64,000 nt of DNA from Ruminococcus sp. (GTDB lineage Bacteria > Bacillota > Clostridia > Oscillospirales > Ruminococcaceae). The notes beneath the pieces are model-generated. The model did not search any database, had not been told where the DNA came from, and saw only the letters and a program-made list of their open reading frames with translations. The position numbers were made by a program, and so were the translations under genes. How positions within the stretch are numbered: the stretch's first letter is position 1; the number at the start of each line of letters is the position of its first letter. Shown in pieces: positions 53,415 to 63,193 of the stretch. The stretch is from the NCBI GenBank assembly GCA_021202895.1, contig JAJQCE010000007.1, forward strand, positions 31,853-95,852, read 5' to 3'.

Positions 53415-55166
53415 TCAGCTCTCAAACTGTGAATTGTACAGCTTAGCATAGAAGCCGTTTTTGCTCATAAGCTGCTCGTGCGTACCCTGCTCTATTATGT
53501 GTCCTGCGTCCATAACTATTATGCAGTCGGCGTTTCTGACAGTCGAAAGCCTGTGCGCTATAATAAAGCTTGTCCTGCCCTCCATCATCTCGGCAAACGT
53601 CTGCTGAACTAAGATTTCCGTCCTTGTGTCTATAGATGAAGTCGCCTCGTCAAGAATAAGCATCTGCGGCAGTGAAAGCATAACCCTCGCTATGCACAAA
53701 AGCTGCTTCTGTCCAGCCGAAAGCGTACCGCCGTCAGAGCTTATCACCGTGTCGTACCCGTTTTCCAGCCTGCGTATAAAACCATCGCAGTGCGCCGCCT
53801 TAGCCGCTGCTTCAACCTCGCTTATATCGGCGTCAGGCTTTGAATAGCTTATATTTTCCCGAACTGTACCCTGCATAAGCCATGTGTCCTGAAGCACCAT
53901 TCCGTAAGCGGCTCTGACCGAATCTCTCGTGCAGTCCTTTATATTCACTCCGCTCAAAGTAATTGAACCGCCGTCAACATCGTAAAATCGCATAAGCAAA
54001 TTTATAAAGGTGGTCTTTCCGCAGCCTGTAGGTCCTACTATTGCAATTCTCTGCCCCGTTTTGACGTCAAGATTGAAGCTTTCGATAAGTGGCACGTCCT
54101 CTCTGTAGGAAAAATACACACTTTCAGCTTTCATTGTACCGTCAGGATTTTCAAGAACTACAGCATTTGCCTTGTCCTCAGCCTCCTGCGGCTCGTTTAT
54201 AAGCTCCATAACTCTCTTGGCGCAGGCAAAGGCTCCTTGAAGCTCGGTGACAACGCTTGAAATCTCATTAAACGGCTTGGTATACTGATTCGCATAGGTT
54301 AAAAAGCATGATAGCGCACCCACCGAAAAGCTTCCAGAAATAATCGAGAAGGCACCGATTATCCCCACCGCCGCATAGACCAGTCCATTTATAAACCTAG
54401 TCGTCGGATTAGTAAGCGAGGAAAAGAAAATCGCCCTGACGCTTACGCTCTTAAATTGCTGATTGAGCTTTTCAAAATCCTCCTGCGACCTCGCTTCATG
54501 CGAAAACGCTTTCAGCGTCTTTTGATTGCCTGTAGTTTCCTCGACAAAAGAAGTAAGCTCTCCTCTCACCGTCGTCTGCTCCTTAAAGAAATTAAAGGTG
54601 TTCTTTGCGATAAACCTTGCCGCAAACAGCGACAGCGGAGTAAGCACAACCACCACCAGCGCAATCCTGACATTTATAGACAGCATAAAGAAAAACGTTC
54701 CGATAATTGTTATAACTCCTGTAAAAAGCTGTGCAAAGCCTAAAATAAGTCCGTCCGAAATCTGCTCTATGTCGCTTATAAGCCTGCTGATAATCTCTCC
54801 CTTTGGATTAGAATCTATATATTTAAGAGGCAGGCGGCTGAATTTGTCAAATGCATCGTTTCTCAAATCCCTCACGGCGAAGTATGTCGCCTTGTTAAGG
54901 CACAGATTCATAAAATACTGCGACAGGCAGGCTACAGCAATTGTAACCGCAAAAGCCGAAAGCAGCGGTTTAAGCCCCTCAAAGTCAACATTACCTTTAC
55001 CAACAATCAAGTCCACCGCATCGCCTGTTATAATAGGTGCGTAAAGCGTCGCCGCTACATTTACCACAGCGAGAACCAAAGCCGCTAAAAGCTGTGCCTT
55101 GTAGGCAAAAAGATATTTCAAAAGCTGCTTAAGCGAATTGTCAGCCATTTCTCTGCGCCTCCTCAA
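53415..55166 (-). CDS. ABC exporter, fused permease-ATPase (second half-transporter)
   Basis: Walker A GPTGCGKTT; signature LSAGQKQLLCIARVML; LILDEATSSIDT. Confidence 0.93.
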   Translation of the reverse strand: MRRRREMADNSLKQLLKYLFAYKAQLLAALVLAVVNVAATLYAPIITGDAVDLIVGKGNVDFEGLKPLLSAFAVTIAVACLSQYFMNLCLNKATYFAVRDLRNDAFDKFSRLPLKYIDSNPKGEIISRLISDIEQISDGLILGFAQLFTGVITIIGTFFFMLSINVRIALVVVVLTPLSLFAARFIAKNTFNFFKEQTTVRGELTSFVEETTGNQKTLKAFSHEARSQEDFEKLNQQFKSVSVRAIFFSSLTNPTTRFINGLVYAAVGIIGAFSIISGSFSVGALSCFLTYANQYTKPFNEISSVVTELQGAFACAKRVMELINEPQEAEDKANAVVLENPDGTMKAESVYFSYREDVPLIESFNLDVKTGQRIAIVGPTGCGKTTFINLLMRFYDVDGGSITLSGVNIKDCTRDSVRAAYGMVLQDTWLMQGTVRENISYSKPDADISEVEAAAKAAHCDGFIRRLENGYDTVISSDGGTLSAGQKQLLCIARVMLSLPQMLILDEATSSIDTRTEILVQQTFAEMMEGRTSFIIAHRLSTVRNADCIIVMDAGHIIEQGTHEQLMSKNGFYAKLYNSQFES

Positions 55167-56880
55167 GCGTAAGCTGTGACAGGCAAATTTCCCTGTACAC
55201 AGAGCAGTTTTTCATAAGCTCGTCATGAGTGCCGATACCCACTGCTTTTCCATCGTCCAAAACCAAAATCCTGTCCGCATTCCTTATTGCGCTGACCCTC
55301 TGTGAAACGATAAACACCGTCATTCCATGCGTATTCTGAGCCAGAGCCTTTCTCAGCCTTGCATCTGTCGCCAGATCAAGCGCAGAAGCGGAGTCGTCAA
55401 GTATCAGAATTTCAGGATTTCCGACAAGCGCACGCGCGATCGTAAGCCGCTGACGCTGACCGCCCGACAAATTCGTACCGCCCTGACTAAGCTCAAAATC
55501 CAGTCCTTCGGGCTTAAGCCTGACAAAATCAAGAGCCTGCGAAATTTCAAGCGCATTAGTTATCTCCTCATCGTCCGCATCAGCCTTGCGCCACTGCATA
55601 TTCTCTCTTATCGTACCCTTAAAAAGCACCGCCTTTTGCGGAACTATTCCTATTTTACCTCTAAGCTGCTCAAACGGATAATCCCTGACATCGTTTCCGT
55701 CAACAAGCACCTGTCCGTCAGTCACGTCATAAAAGCGTGGAATCAGATTAACTAGCATACTCTTTCCGCATCCCGTTGAGCCGATAATTCCTACCGTTTC
55801 ACCACGTTTTGCCTCAAAGCTTATATTCTCAAGCGTACTGCGCTCCGAGCTTACATAGCTGAAGCTTACGTTATTAAACTTAACCGCACAGCCGCCAGGC
55901 TTGTCCTTAACAGGAGTGTTTCCCTCATCGCTGAGATCGGGAGCCTTGTCCAAAATCTCAAGTATCCTTACTGATGAAGCCTGTGACTTGGTAAGCAGCA
56001 TAATAAACTCCGCCACCCTTATCAGCGAAAGCAGAATCTGAGACATATAGTTTACCAGCGCAATAACCTCGCCCTGCGTTATCTCTCCTGTATCAACGCT
56101 TATTCCGCCATACCAAATAATCAGTATCACCGCCACGTTTACAAGCACATAGGTAAGCGGACTCATTATCGCTGAAAATCTCCCTGCTGTCGTCTGCGTC
56201 ACGCTTAGCTCGTCAGTCGACTGTTTAAATCGCTCACGCTCGTTTTCCTGCCTTGAAAATGCTCTTATAACCCTTACTCCGCTCACATTTTCAGATGTAA
56301 TAAGCGTGGTTCTGTCAAGCTTTTTCTGTATGCTCCTGTACATAGGCACAGTCTTTTTTGTGACAAAATATATCACTGCTGAAATAATCGGAGTGAAAAT
56401 TGCAAAAATAAGCGTAAGCTTAACCGAAATGGTAAGTGCCATAATCAGTGCGCCTATCACAATAAACGGCGAACGCATAAATAGACGCAGTATCATATTA
56501 ACACCCGTCTGCGCTGTGTTAATATCCACCGTCATTCTCGTCACAAGAGTTGAAGAGCCTATACGGTCTATCTGCGAGTGCGACAGCGTATTTATATGCT
56601 TATAGAGGTCGCTTCTAAGCTCCGTGCCAAAGCCCACCGCCGCCTTTGCCGCAAAATACTGCGCAAACAGCGAAGCGAAAAGTCCCAGCACACCTAATCC
56701 GACAAGCAGCGCGCCCATCTTGTAAATGTAAGGCTTGTCAGCATTTGAAATTCCCACATCGATAATTTTCGCCATGACAAGCGGAATTATAAGCTCAAAA
56801 ATCGCTTCAAGCAGCTTGCCTAAAGGTCCTAAAATGCTTTCTCTTTTATAATTTTTAAGATACCTAAAAAGCCTAAGCAT
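55141..56880 (-). CDS. ABC exporter, fused permease-ATPase (first half-transporter)
   Basis: Walker A GSTGCGKSM; signature NLSGGQRQRLTIARAL; degenerate Walker B LILDDSASALD, as in heterodimeric exporters. Confidence 0.93.
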   Translation of the reverse strand: MLRLFRYLKNYKRESILGPLGKLLEAIFELIIPLVMAKIIDVGISNADKPYIYKMGALLVGLGVLGLFASLFAQYFAAKAAVGFGTELRSDLYKHINTLSHSQIDRIGSSTLVTRMTVDINTAQTGVNMILRLFMRSPFIVIGALIMALTISVKLTLIFAIFTPIISAVIYFVTKKTVPMYRSIQKKLDRTTLITSENVSGVRVIRAFSRQENERERFKQSTDELSVTQTTAGRFSAIMSPLTYVLVNVAVILIIWYGGISVDTGEITQGEVIALVNYMSQILLSLIRVAEFIMLLTKSQASSVRILEILDKAPDLSDEGNTPVKDKPGGCAVKFNNVSFSYVSSERSTLENISFEAKRGETVGIIGSTGCGKSMLVNLIPRFYDVTDGQVLVDGNDVRDYPFEQLRGKIGIVPQKAVLFKGTIRENMQWRKADADDEEITNALEISQALDFVRLKPEGLDFELSQGGTNLSGGQRQRLTIARALVGNPEILILDDSASALDLATDARLRKALAQNTHGMTVFIVSQRVSAIRNADRILVLDDGKAVGIGTHDELMKNCSVYREICLSQLTLEEAQRNG

Positions 56881-56899
56881 TTTCTCTCACCCTTTTCCC

Positions 56900-56928
56900 T
56901 TGCATTGGACGTTAATTTGTGCTACAAT
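56900..56928 (+). promoter_or_regulatory. Predicted promoter of the PAP2 gene
   Basis: TTGCAT-N17-TACAAT. Confidence 0.55.
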
Positions 56929-56960
56929 AGATATAACTCAAAATCTTGGAGAATAAATCT

Positions 56961-57515
56961 ATGGATATTATTTACGAAATTGACTTTGCGATACTTGATG
57001 CGCTGCAAAAAATTCACAGCGGTGTTTTAAATGTAATCATGGCGTTTTTCAGCTTCATAGCAAACGGCGGAGCCGTCTGGATTGCGGCGGCGGCTTTGCT
57101 GCTGCTCTTTAAAAAGTACCGCACGGCAGGTGTTGCTGTTTCCCTTTCGCTCATTATCGAGCTTGTGCTAAACGAAAAAATCATCAAGCCTCTTGTCGCC
57201 CGACCTCGCCCATTTACACTCAATCCTGAAATTGACACCATAATCTCTCAGCCGTCGAGCTATTCCTTCCCATCGGGTCACACCTGCAGCTCCTTTGCGG
57301 CGGCAACGGCAATTTTTATGTTCAACAAGCGTCTTGGAGCAGTTGCCTACGCAGCCACTTTTTTGATAGGCTTTTCAAGGAACTATTTCTACATTCACTA
57401 TCCGAGCGACGTTCTCTGCGGAGCAATTTTAGGAACGCTCATCGGCTTAGCTGTGTCAATCGCCCTCAAAAAGGCAGTCACTCGCTTTCAGCCCTCGCCG
57501 CCTCAAGATCAATGA
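56961..57515 (+). CDS. PAP2 family phosphatase
   Basis: KPLVARPRPF...SYSFPSGHTCSSFAAA...SRNYFYIHYPSDVLCGAILG. Confidence 0.9.
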   Translation: MDIIYEIDFAILDALQKIHSGVLNVIMAFFSFIANGGAVWIAAAALLLLFKKYRTAGVAVSLSLIIELVLNEKIIKPLVARPRPFTLNPEIDTIISQPSSYSFPSGHTCSSFAAATAIFMFNKRLGAVAYAATFLIGFSRNYFYIHYPSDVLCGAILGTLIGLAVSIALKKAVTRFQPSPPQDQ

Positions 57516-57858
57516 TGATACCCACCTTTGCAAGCGTTTTCTCAAGCGTCACATCGTCTAATGGGAAAATTTCGCTTGTGTCAGTAACCGATTCGTGGTC
57601 TATCCGCCTAAGCTGCACATAGTTCTCTCTGTAGTCGGTGGAGGTGTAGATTGACGCTGAAATGTAGGTGTTTTTAACTGCATAGTAATTTACAGGCTTA
57701 AGCGACAGAATGCTTGCGCTGTCCTGACGCATATTACGCTCAAGCTCGTCAAAGTCGCACTCTTCAAAGCTCACCTTGCGGCATTTTAATTCCTTAATCC
57801 TCTTCTTAAGCGGCTGCTCAGAAGCGTCCGCTTTTTTTCGTCTGCTGAATAGTCCCAT
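57478..57858 (-). CDS. Hypothetical protein
   Basis: MGLFSRRKKADASEQPLKKRIKELKCRKVSFEE...; overlaps the PAP2 3' end convergently. Confidence 0.65.
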   Translation of the reverse strand: MGLFSRRKKADASEQPLKKRIKELKCRKVSFEECDFDELERNMRQDSASILSLKPVNYYAVKNTYISASIYTSTDYRENYVQLRRIDHESVTDTSEIFPLDDVTLEKTLAKVGIIIDLEAARAESE

Positions 57859-57947
57859 TTTTACTCCTCTACATATAAAACAAGGGCTTCGCACAGATAT
57901 TCTCAGCAAAGCCCCTATTTACCTGAATACACCTGACAAATTTCAGC

Positions 57948-58205
57948 TTACAATCCCTTGCAGGTCTTTGCATAGACAATAAGCCCTGCTGGAATGGTGA
58001 TAAGCTGTGAAACCGTAAAGGTGAGATTGAGCGAAAAGCTAAAGCTTATCACATACAAATCTATCGCAATATTGTTTATCCCCAACGTTTTTCCCCACGC
58101 AAGCCAGCTGATAAATGCAGGTCCGCCATCGCAGAGGTACGCAATAAACGCACCCAGCACAACAGATGCAAGCGCAAAGAAAATAAAAGCAAACGTCTTT
58201 TTCAA
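57948..58205 (-). CDS. Hypothetical small membrane protein
   Basis: 85 aa, hydrophobic segments; immediately follows the S1-domain gene. Confidence 0.6.
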   Translation of the reverse strand: MKKTFAFIFFALASVVLGAFIAYLCDGGPAFISWLAWGKTLGINNIAIDLYVISFSFSLNLTFTVSQLITIPAGLIVYAKTCKGL

Positions 58206-58213
58206 TGCACAGC

Positions 58214-58771
58214 CTACTTTCTGCGCGATGTACTTCTGCGCTTGTTGTCCATCACGTGCTTTAAATCCGAAAAGCGCTCCTCGCTTGACGCTTTGAACTT
58301 AGCCATCATATCCTCAAAGTCCTCATCTCCGCTTGCGGACGCTTCGTCATAAACAGGCGGCGGATTTTTAGCGAAATCCTGAATCTGCGGCTTTTCACGG
58401 TAAGGCGAACGCCGCTGTGAACCCTGACGGGAATGTGACTGCGAACCGTTTTTTTGCTCCCTTGAATCCCTCTGTCTGTTGTGAGAACCGTTTTTACCGC
58501 CATGCTCTCTTTTCTCTGAGCTGTGTTTTTCAGACTGCGGAAGCGCCTTCTTAATTGACAAACTTATCTTGCCATTGTCGCCTAAGGACAGCACCTTAAC
58601 CTTAACCTGCTGACCCTCAGTCAGAAAATCCTTAATTTCATTAACGTATGTAGCGGCGACTTCGGAAATGTGAACCATTCCCGTCGTGCCCTTTTCAAGC
58701 TCTACAAAAGCTCCGAATTTTGTTATACCTGTGACCTTTCCATCATAAATTTTCCCTACTTCAAGCTGCAT
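58214..58771 (-). CDS. S1 domain RNA-binding protein (YabR-like)
   Basis: MQLEVGKIYDGKVTGITKFGAFVELEKGTTGMVHISEVAATYVNEIKDFLTEGQQVKVKVL; basic C-terminus. Confidence 0.88.
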   Translation of the reverse strand: MQLEVGKIYDGKVTGITKFGAFVELEKGTTGMVHISEVAATYVNEIKDFLTEGQQVKVKVLSLGDNGKISLSIKKALPQSEKHSSEKREHGGKNGSHNRQRDSREQKNGSQSHSRQGSQRRSPYREKPQIQDFAKNPPPVYDEASASGDEDFEDMMAKFKASSEERFSDLKHVMDNKRRSTSRRK

Positions 58772-58842
58772 TTTTACTCCTCATACATTTTACAAGCGCA
58801 CTATGCTGTAAATCAAACTGCGCTTAATTTTCCACCTTTACT

Positions 58843-59178
58843 TCACTGCGTTTCTACGACATAAAAACGTCTTTCGTTCGGATAAGCATATCCTAAATCC
58901 TCAACGACGATTCTCTCCATGTATTCGCTCTCGTCCTCGCTTGAAAGCTGCCTTGAATACTCGTCGTTGAGCTGCTTAGCCTGAGAAATCTGCTCATTTA
59001 TATCGTCCTTTTCCTGCTTAAGCTGTGCTATCTGCACCTGCTGTGAAACAATCGTCACCGCAGCATACACCACAAGGCACAGCGCAGTAAACCAAGCAAG
59101 CGGCTTAAAGGTAATACCGCCCTCTTTTTTTCTTTTGACAGCTCTGACGCCGCTGTCACTGCGTCTTTTTTCGCCCAA
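58843..59178 (-). CDS. divIC: Septum formation initiator DivIC/FtsB family
   Basis: Single TM then coiled coil QVQIAQLKQEKDDINEQISQAKQLNDEYSRQL; ERIVVEDLGYAYPNERRFYV. Confidence 0.85.
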   Translation of the reverse strand: MGEKRRSDSGVRAVKRKKEGGITFKPLAWFTALCLVVYAAVTIVSQQVQIAQLKQEKDDINEQISQAKQLNDEYSRQLSSEDESEYMERIVVEDLGYAYPNERRFYVVETQ

Positions 59179-59286
59179 AATTTCTCACTCCTGATTTTTA
59201 CACAACTCACACTTATTTCTATCGTTTCCGCTCAAGTGCGAACAAAGCGAAAACGTTTAATATCTATTAGTTATCTTCCTATTTAT

Positions 59287-59315
59287 ATTATAATCCTTTA
59301 GGCTCAAACTTTCAA
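59287..59315 (-). promoter_or_regulatory. Predicted promoter of divIC
   Basis: Minus strand TTGAAA-N17-TATAAT. Confidence 0.75.
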
Positions 59316-59354
59316 GTGTTTTTTGAAAATTTTTTCTCAAATCTTTATTTTATG

Positions 59355-59750
59355 TCATTTTCCACAAACTTTTCTGTTTAAAACCGCCTTTGTTTTGTGA
59401 AATAATGCAAATATCGGCATGGTAATTACCTTTGCGGCAAAATTCAAAAGCTTTACCGTTAAAAAAACATACAATCTCCCTGCCGTAAAGCTCCACGCCG
59501 CCGCCGACAAAAGCATAGCGGCAAGCACAAATCCTCTTACATAGTCAGTCTGCGCAAGTGTAAAAACAAAGTAGACCGAGCCGAACATCAGCGCATACAA
59601 CAAATCGCACAAAAATGTCGCCGCTTTTAAATCAAGCGTTCGCCTCACTATTTTGAACAGGTCGTAAAGCACGCCTAAAAAAACACCTATCAACAGCGAA
59701 TTTTTCAGCACCTCTATTTCAGCGTCAACACCAAGCTGCATACCCGTCAT
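59355..59750 (-). CDS. yabQ: Spore cortex biosynthesis protein YabQ-like
   Basis: Multi-TM; LKNSLLIGVFLGVLYDLFKIVRR; position between yabP and divIC. Confidence 0.75.
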   Translation of the reverse strand: MTGMQLGVDAEIEVLKNSLLIGVFLGVLYDLFKIVRRTLDLKAATFLCDLLYALMFGSVYFVFTLAQTDYVRGFVLAAMLLSAAAWSFTAGRLYVFLTVKLLNFAAKVITMPIFALFHKTKAVLNRKVCGK

Positions 59751-59754
59751 AGCT

Positions 59755-60054
59755 TCACCTCAGCAGCTTTGAGATAAAGCTTCGGTGCTTCTTAGCCGCC
59801 TTGTCGCCGTAAACCAATGCGGAAATTTCGCCCTCAACGCTTACGTTTCCGACTTCCACGCTCATCTCATTTACGTGCAGATTCTCACCATGTATAACCA
59901 TCTCTCCGCACTCGGTGAAAAGCTTTACCTGCCTTTCGTCAAAGCTGTCAACATCGGTAACTCCCGTAACGCTGATACTGGCGCAGTCCTGCATAACTAT
60001 GCTGTGTCTGCCTGAAACGCCGCTTTTTTCAGCCGAACCTATGCTCATAATCAA
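59755..60054 (-). CDS. yabP: Sporulation protein YabP
   Basis: RHSIVMQDCASISVTGVTDVDSFDERQVKLFTECGEMVIHGENLHVNEMSVEVGNVSVEGEISALVY. Confidence 0.88.
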   Translation of the reverse strand: MIMSIGSAEKSGVSGRHSIVMQDCASISVTGVTDVDSFDERQVKLFTECGEMVIHGENLHVNEMSVEVGNVSVEGEISALVYGDKAAKKHRSFISKLLR

Positions 60055-60103
60055 TCACCTCAAGGAATTGTATGCCTGAAAGTGAAAAAATATGAGCGTG
60101 GCT

Positions 60104-60487
60104 TTAATTCTCCACGCCGAAAAACTCGTTAAAATGCTCCTTAAGCCTTTCAAAGGATTCAATGCTCAGATCATGCTCGATATGGCAGGCGTCCTCTGCG
60201 GCGACTTTTTCGTCAACTCCAATTGCAGTAAGCCATTTAGAGAGCAGTCTGTGACGCTCGTAAATTCTCTCGGCGACATCTTTGCCCGCCTCTGTCAAGG
60301 TGATGTAGCCGCCGTCGTCAACTAAAATAAATCCGCCCTCTCTGAGTATGCTCATAGCTCGGCTGACACTCGGCTTCGAGAGGTTCATCTCATGGACTAT
60401 ATCGATAGAACGCACCTCGCCTGTACGGTTGCGAAGAATGAGTATCGTTTCCAGATAGTCCTCTCCAGATTCATGAAGCTGTTTCAT
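60104..60487 (-). CDS. DtxR/MntR family metal-dependent regulator
   Basis: LHESGEDYLETILILRNRTGEVRSIDIVHEMNLSKPSVSRAMSILREGGFI...EDACHIEHDLSIESFERL. Confidence 0.9.
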   Translation of the reverse strand: MKQLHESGEDYLETILILRNRTGEVRSIDIVHEMNLSKPSVSRAMSILREGGFILVDDGGYITLTEAGKDVAERIYERHRLLSKWLTAIGVDEKVAAEDACHIEHDLSIESFERLKEHFNEFFGVEN

Positions 60488-60554
60488 TTTTAATTCTCCT
60501 TCCATGGCTTTTTAAATTCAGATAGCTTTGGCTTACTGAAGCTGTACACAATAT

Positions 60555-60583
60555 ATTATAGCATATTTTTCTTTCTGCGTCAA
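60555..60583 (-). promoter_or_regulatory. Predicted promoter of the DtxR-family gene
   Basis: Minus strand TTGACG-N17-TATAAT. Confidence 0.7.
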
Positions 60584-60645
60584 GCGTTTAGACACAAATA
60601 TTTTACCGAAAAATCAGAATTTCTATGAAAATTTTTCCTTTGCTA

Positions 60646-60674
60646 TTGACAAGCGTGAAAATACGTGATATACT
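60646..60674 (+). promoter_or_regulatory. Predicted promoter of the O-acetylhomoserine sulfhydrylase-cysK operon
   Basis: TTGACA-N17-TATACT. Confidence 0.75.
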
Positions 60675-60722
60675 AAACAAAGCGTCAATTACGCATATTT
60701 TTTTACAGAAAGGGTTTTTATT

Positions 60723-62009
60723 ATGAACAAATATAAATTTGAAACCATGCAGGTTCATGTCGGGCAGGAGACTCCCGACACAGCTACCGATGCAAGAGCC
60801 GTGCCGATTTACGCTACGACTTCCTATGTTTTCAAGGATTCAGCGCAGGCGGCAGGCAGGTTTGCGCTTACTGAGAGCGGCAACATTTACACTCGCCTTA
60901 TGAATCCCACCTCTGACGTTTTCGAGCAGAGAATGGCGGCACTTGAGGGCGGTGCGGCGGCGCTTGCTACCGCTTCAGGCTCGGCGGCCGTTACCTATGC
61001 GATTCAGAATATCGCTCTTGCAGGAGATCACATCGTTTCCTCAGCGAACCTTTACGGCGGAACGTTCAATCTCTTTGCAAACACGCTTGCGGATCAGGGT
61101 ATTGAAACCACCTTTGTAAATCCCCACAATCTTGAGGAGATTGAAGCGGCGATTAAGGACAACACAAAGCTTGTCTATGCCGAAACGCTTGGCAATCCAA
61201 ATTCGGACGTTATCGACCTTGACGCTATTGCTGAAATTGCGCACCGTCACGGTATTCCGTTTATAGTTGACAGCACCTTTGCGACTCCATATCTGCTTCG
61301 TCCGATTGAGCATGGAGTTGACATCGTTGTTCACTCGGCTACTAAATTTATCGGCGGTCACGGCACAGTTATGGGCGGAGTTATTGTAGATTCAGGAAAA
61401 TTCGACTGGGCGCAAAACGACAAGTTCCCAGGACTTAGCAAGCCTAATCCCTCCTACCACGGAGTAGTTTTCACAGAGGCTGTCGGAAATATCGCCTACG
61501 TACTTAAAATCCGCACAACGCTTATGAGAGATATTGGTTCGGTTATCTCGCCTTTCAACTCGTTCCTGCTGCTTCAGGGCTTAGAAACGCTTTCGCTCAG
61601 AGTAGAGCGTCATGTTGAAAATGCGCTTAAGGTTGTGGATTTTCTCAAGAACCACCCTGACGTTGAAAGGGTCAACCATCCCTCTCTTGCGACTGGCAGA
61701 GAAAAGGAGCTTTACGACAGCTATTTCCCAAACGGCGCAGCTTCAATCTTTACCTTTGAAATTAAAGGCGGAGCTGAAAAAGCCAAGAAATTCACTGAAT
61801 CACTTGAGCTTTTCTCACTGCTTGCGAACGTTGCCGACGTCAAGAGCTTGGTTATCCACCCTGCTTCGACAACACACTCGCAGATGGAAGAGCCTGAGCT
61901 GCTTGCGGCGGGAATTAAGCCGAACACCATTCGACTTTCAATCGGTACAGAGCATATCGACGATATAATTGCAGACTTACAGCGCGGCTTTGAGTGCGTT
62001 AAAGACTAA
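60723..62009 (+). CDS. O-acetylhomoserine aminocarboxypropyltransferase/cysteine synthase family
   Basis: KFETMQVHVGQETPDTATDARAVPIYATTSYVF; PLP lysine motif VVHSATKFIGGHGTVMGG; SIGTEHIDDIIADL. Confidence 0.95.
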   Translation: MNKYKFETMQVHVGQETPDTATDARAVPIYATTSYVFKDSAQAAGRFALTESGNIYTRLMNPTSDVFEQRMAALEGGAAALATASGSAAVTYAIQNIALAGDHIVSSANLYGGTFNLFANTLADQGIETTFVNPHNLEEIEAAIKDNTKLVYAETLGNPNSDVIDLDAIAEIAHRHGIPFIVDSTFATPYLLRPIEHGVDIVVHSATKFIGGHGTVMGGVIVDSGKFDWAQNDKFPGLSKPNPSYHGVVFTEAVGNIAYVLKIRTTLMRDIGSVISPFNSFLLLQGLETLSLRVERHVENALKVVDFLKNHPDVERVNHPSLATGREKELYDSYFPNGAASIFTFEIKGGAEKAKKFTESLELFSLLANVADVKSLVIHPASTTHSQMEEPELLAAGIKPNTIRLSIGTEHIDDIIADLQRGFECVKD

Positions 62010-62026
62010 GGAAAGAGGAATTTAAA

Positions 62027-62950
62027 ATGTCAAATATTTACAAAGGAATAGACAGGCTTATCGGCAAAACTCCGTTACTTGAAGCGGCGAAATACTCGGA
62101 TTTGAACGCTCTTGACACTCCGATTTTAGTTAAGCTTGAATATTTAAATCCGACAGGCTCGGTAAAGGACAGAGCCACACTTTATATGATTAACGATGCC
62201 GAGCTTAAGGGCAAGCTGAAAGCGGGCGGCACGATTATTGAGCCTACCTCTGGGAACACGGGCATAGGAATAGCTTCGGTAGGTGCGTCGAGAGGCTACA
62301 AGGTTATAATTGTCATGCCTGAAACTATGACGCAGGAGCGCAGAGATATGCTGACCGCCTATGGTGCTCAGATTGTCCTCACTGACGGCAGGAGCGGAAT
62401 GTCGGGAGCGGTCGCAAAGGCAAAGGAGCTGGCGGCGCAGACTGAAAACAGCACGATACTTTCGCAATTTGAAAATCCGTCAAATGCGCAGGCTCATTTT
62501 GAAACTACAGGTCCTGAAATCTGGGAGGATACAGGCGGCAAGGTTGACATCTTTATTTCTGGAGTAGGTACGGGCGGCACAATCACAGGTGTGGGAAAGT
62601 ATCTCAAGTCTAAAAATCCCGATGTTAAGATTGTCGCAGTAGAGCCGCTGTCTTCGCCTGTTTTATCGCAGGGCAAGGCGGGTCCGCACAAGATTCAGGG
62701 CATAGGCGCCGGCTTTGTTCCCGATGTGCTTGACATTTCGATTTACGATGAAATTATTCCTATTTCAAATGAGGATGCGTATGCCGAAGCGAAAGCGTTC
62801 GCAAAGAGCGAGGGCGCACTGGTCGGAATTTCATCTGGCGCTGCACTTTTTGCCGCTCTGATTCTCGCAAAGAGAAGCGAAAACAAGGGAAAAAGAATAG
62901 TTGCGCTGCTGCCTGATTCGGGCGATAGATATTTGAGCGTTTTGTCGTGA
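62027..62950 (+). CDS. cysK: Cysteine synthase A (O-acetylserine (thiol)-lyase)
   Basis: IDRLIGKTPLLEAAKYS...LEYLNPTGSVKDRATLYMI...PTSGNTGIGIA...SGVGTGGTITGVGKYLK. Confidence 0.96.
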   Translation: MSNIYKGIDRLIGKTPLLEAAKYSDLNALDTPILVKLEYLNPTGSVKDRATLYMINDAELKGKLKAGGTIIEPTSGNTGIGIASVGASRGYKVIIVMPETMTQERRDMLTAYGAQIVLTDGRSGMSGAVAKAKELAAQTENSTILSQFENPSNAQAHFETTGPEIWEDTGGKVDIFISGVGTGGTITGVGKYLKSKNPDVKIVAVEPLSSPVLSQGKAGPHKIQGIGAGFVPDVLDISIYDEIIPISNEDAYAEAKAFAKSEGALVGISSGAALFAALILAKRSENKGKRIVALLPDSGDRYLSVLS

Positions 62951-63018
62951 AAACGGCTTATCCGATAACGCGGTAATAAGCAAAGGCAAATCTGCATAAA
63001 ATAAAGTCATTTTAAAAA

Positions 63019-63068
63019 TTTCGGCGAACCACCTGAAAAATTCACACAAGAAGGTCGGTTCGCCGAAA
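63019..63068. repeat. Long inverted repeat downstream of cysK
   Basis: TTTCGGCGAACC ... GGTTCGCCGAAA (12 bp perfect); inner ACCT/AGGT. Confidence 0.75.
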
Positions 63069-63149
63069 AATATTGGAAAAATGATGTGTGATAGAAACAG
63101 TATAAGCGACAAGGCTTGAGCAAAGCTAGGTGTGCTTAATTTATACAAA

Positions 63150-63174
63150 AAACCGCTGTGAGAATCAGCGGTTT
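63150..63174. terminator. Bidirectional intrinsic terminator
   Basis: AAACCGCTG-tgagaat-CAGCGGTTT. Confidence 0.75.
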
Positions 63175-63193
63175 AATATTTGTCAAATATGTA

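Noticed and set aside
54526-55044. Plus-strand ORF inside the ABC transporter gene
   Set aside because: Antisense to a confident ABC exporter; no independent support.
61041-61361. Minus-strand ORF inside the O-acetylhomoserine sulfhydrylase gene
   Set aside because: Shadow ORF on the opposite strand of a well-supported CDS.
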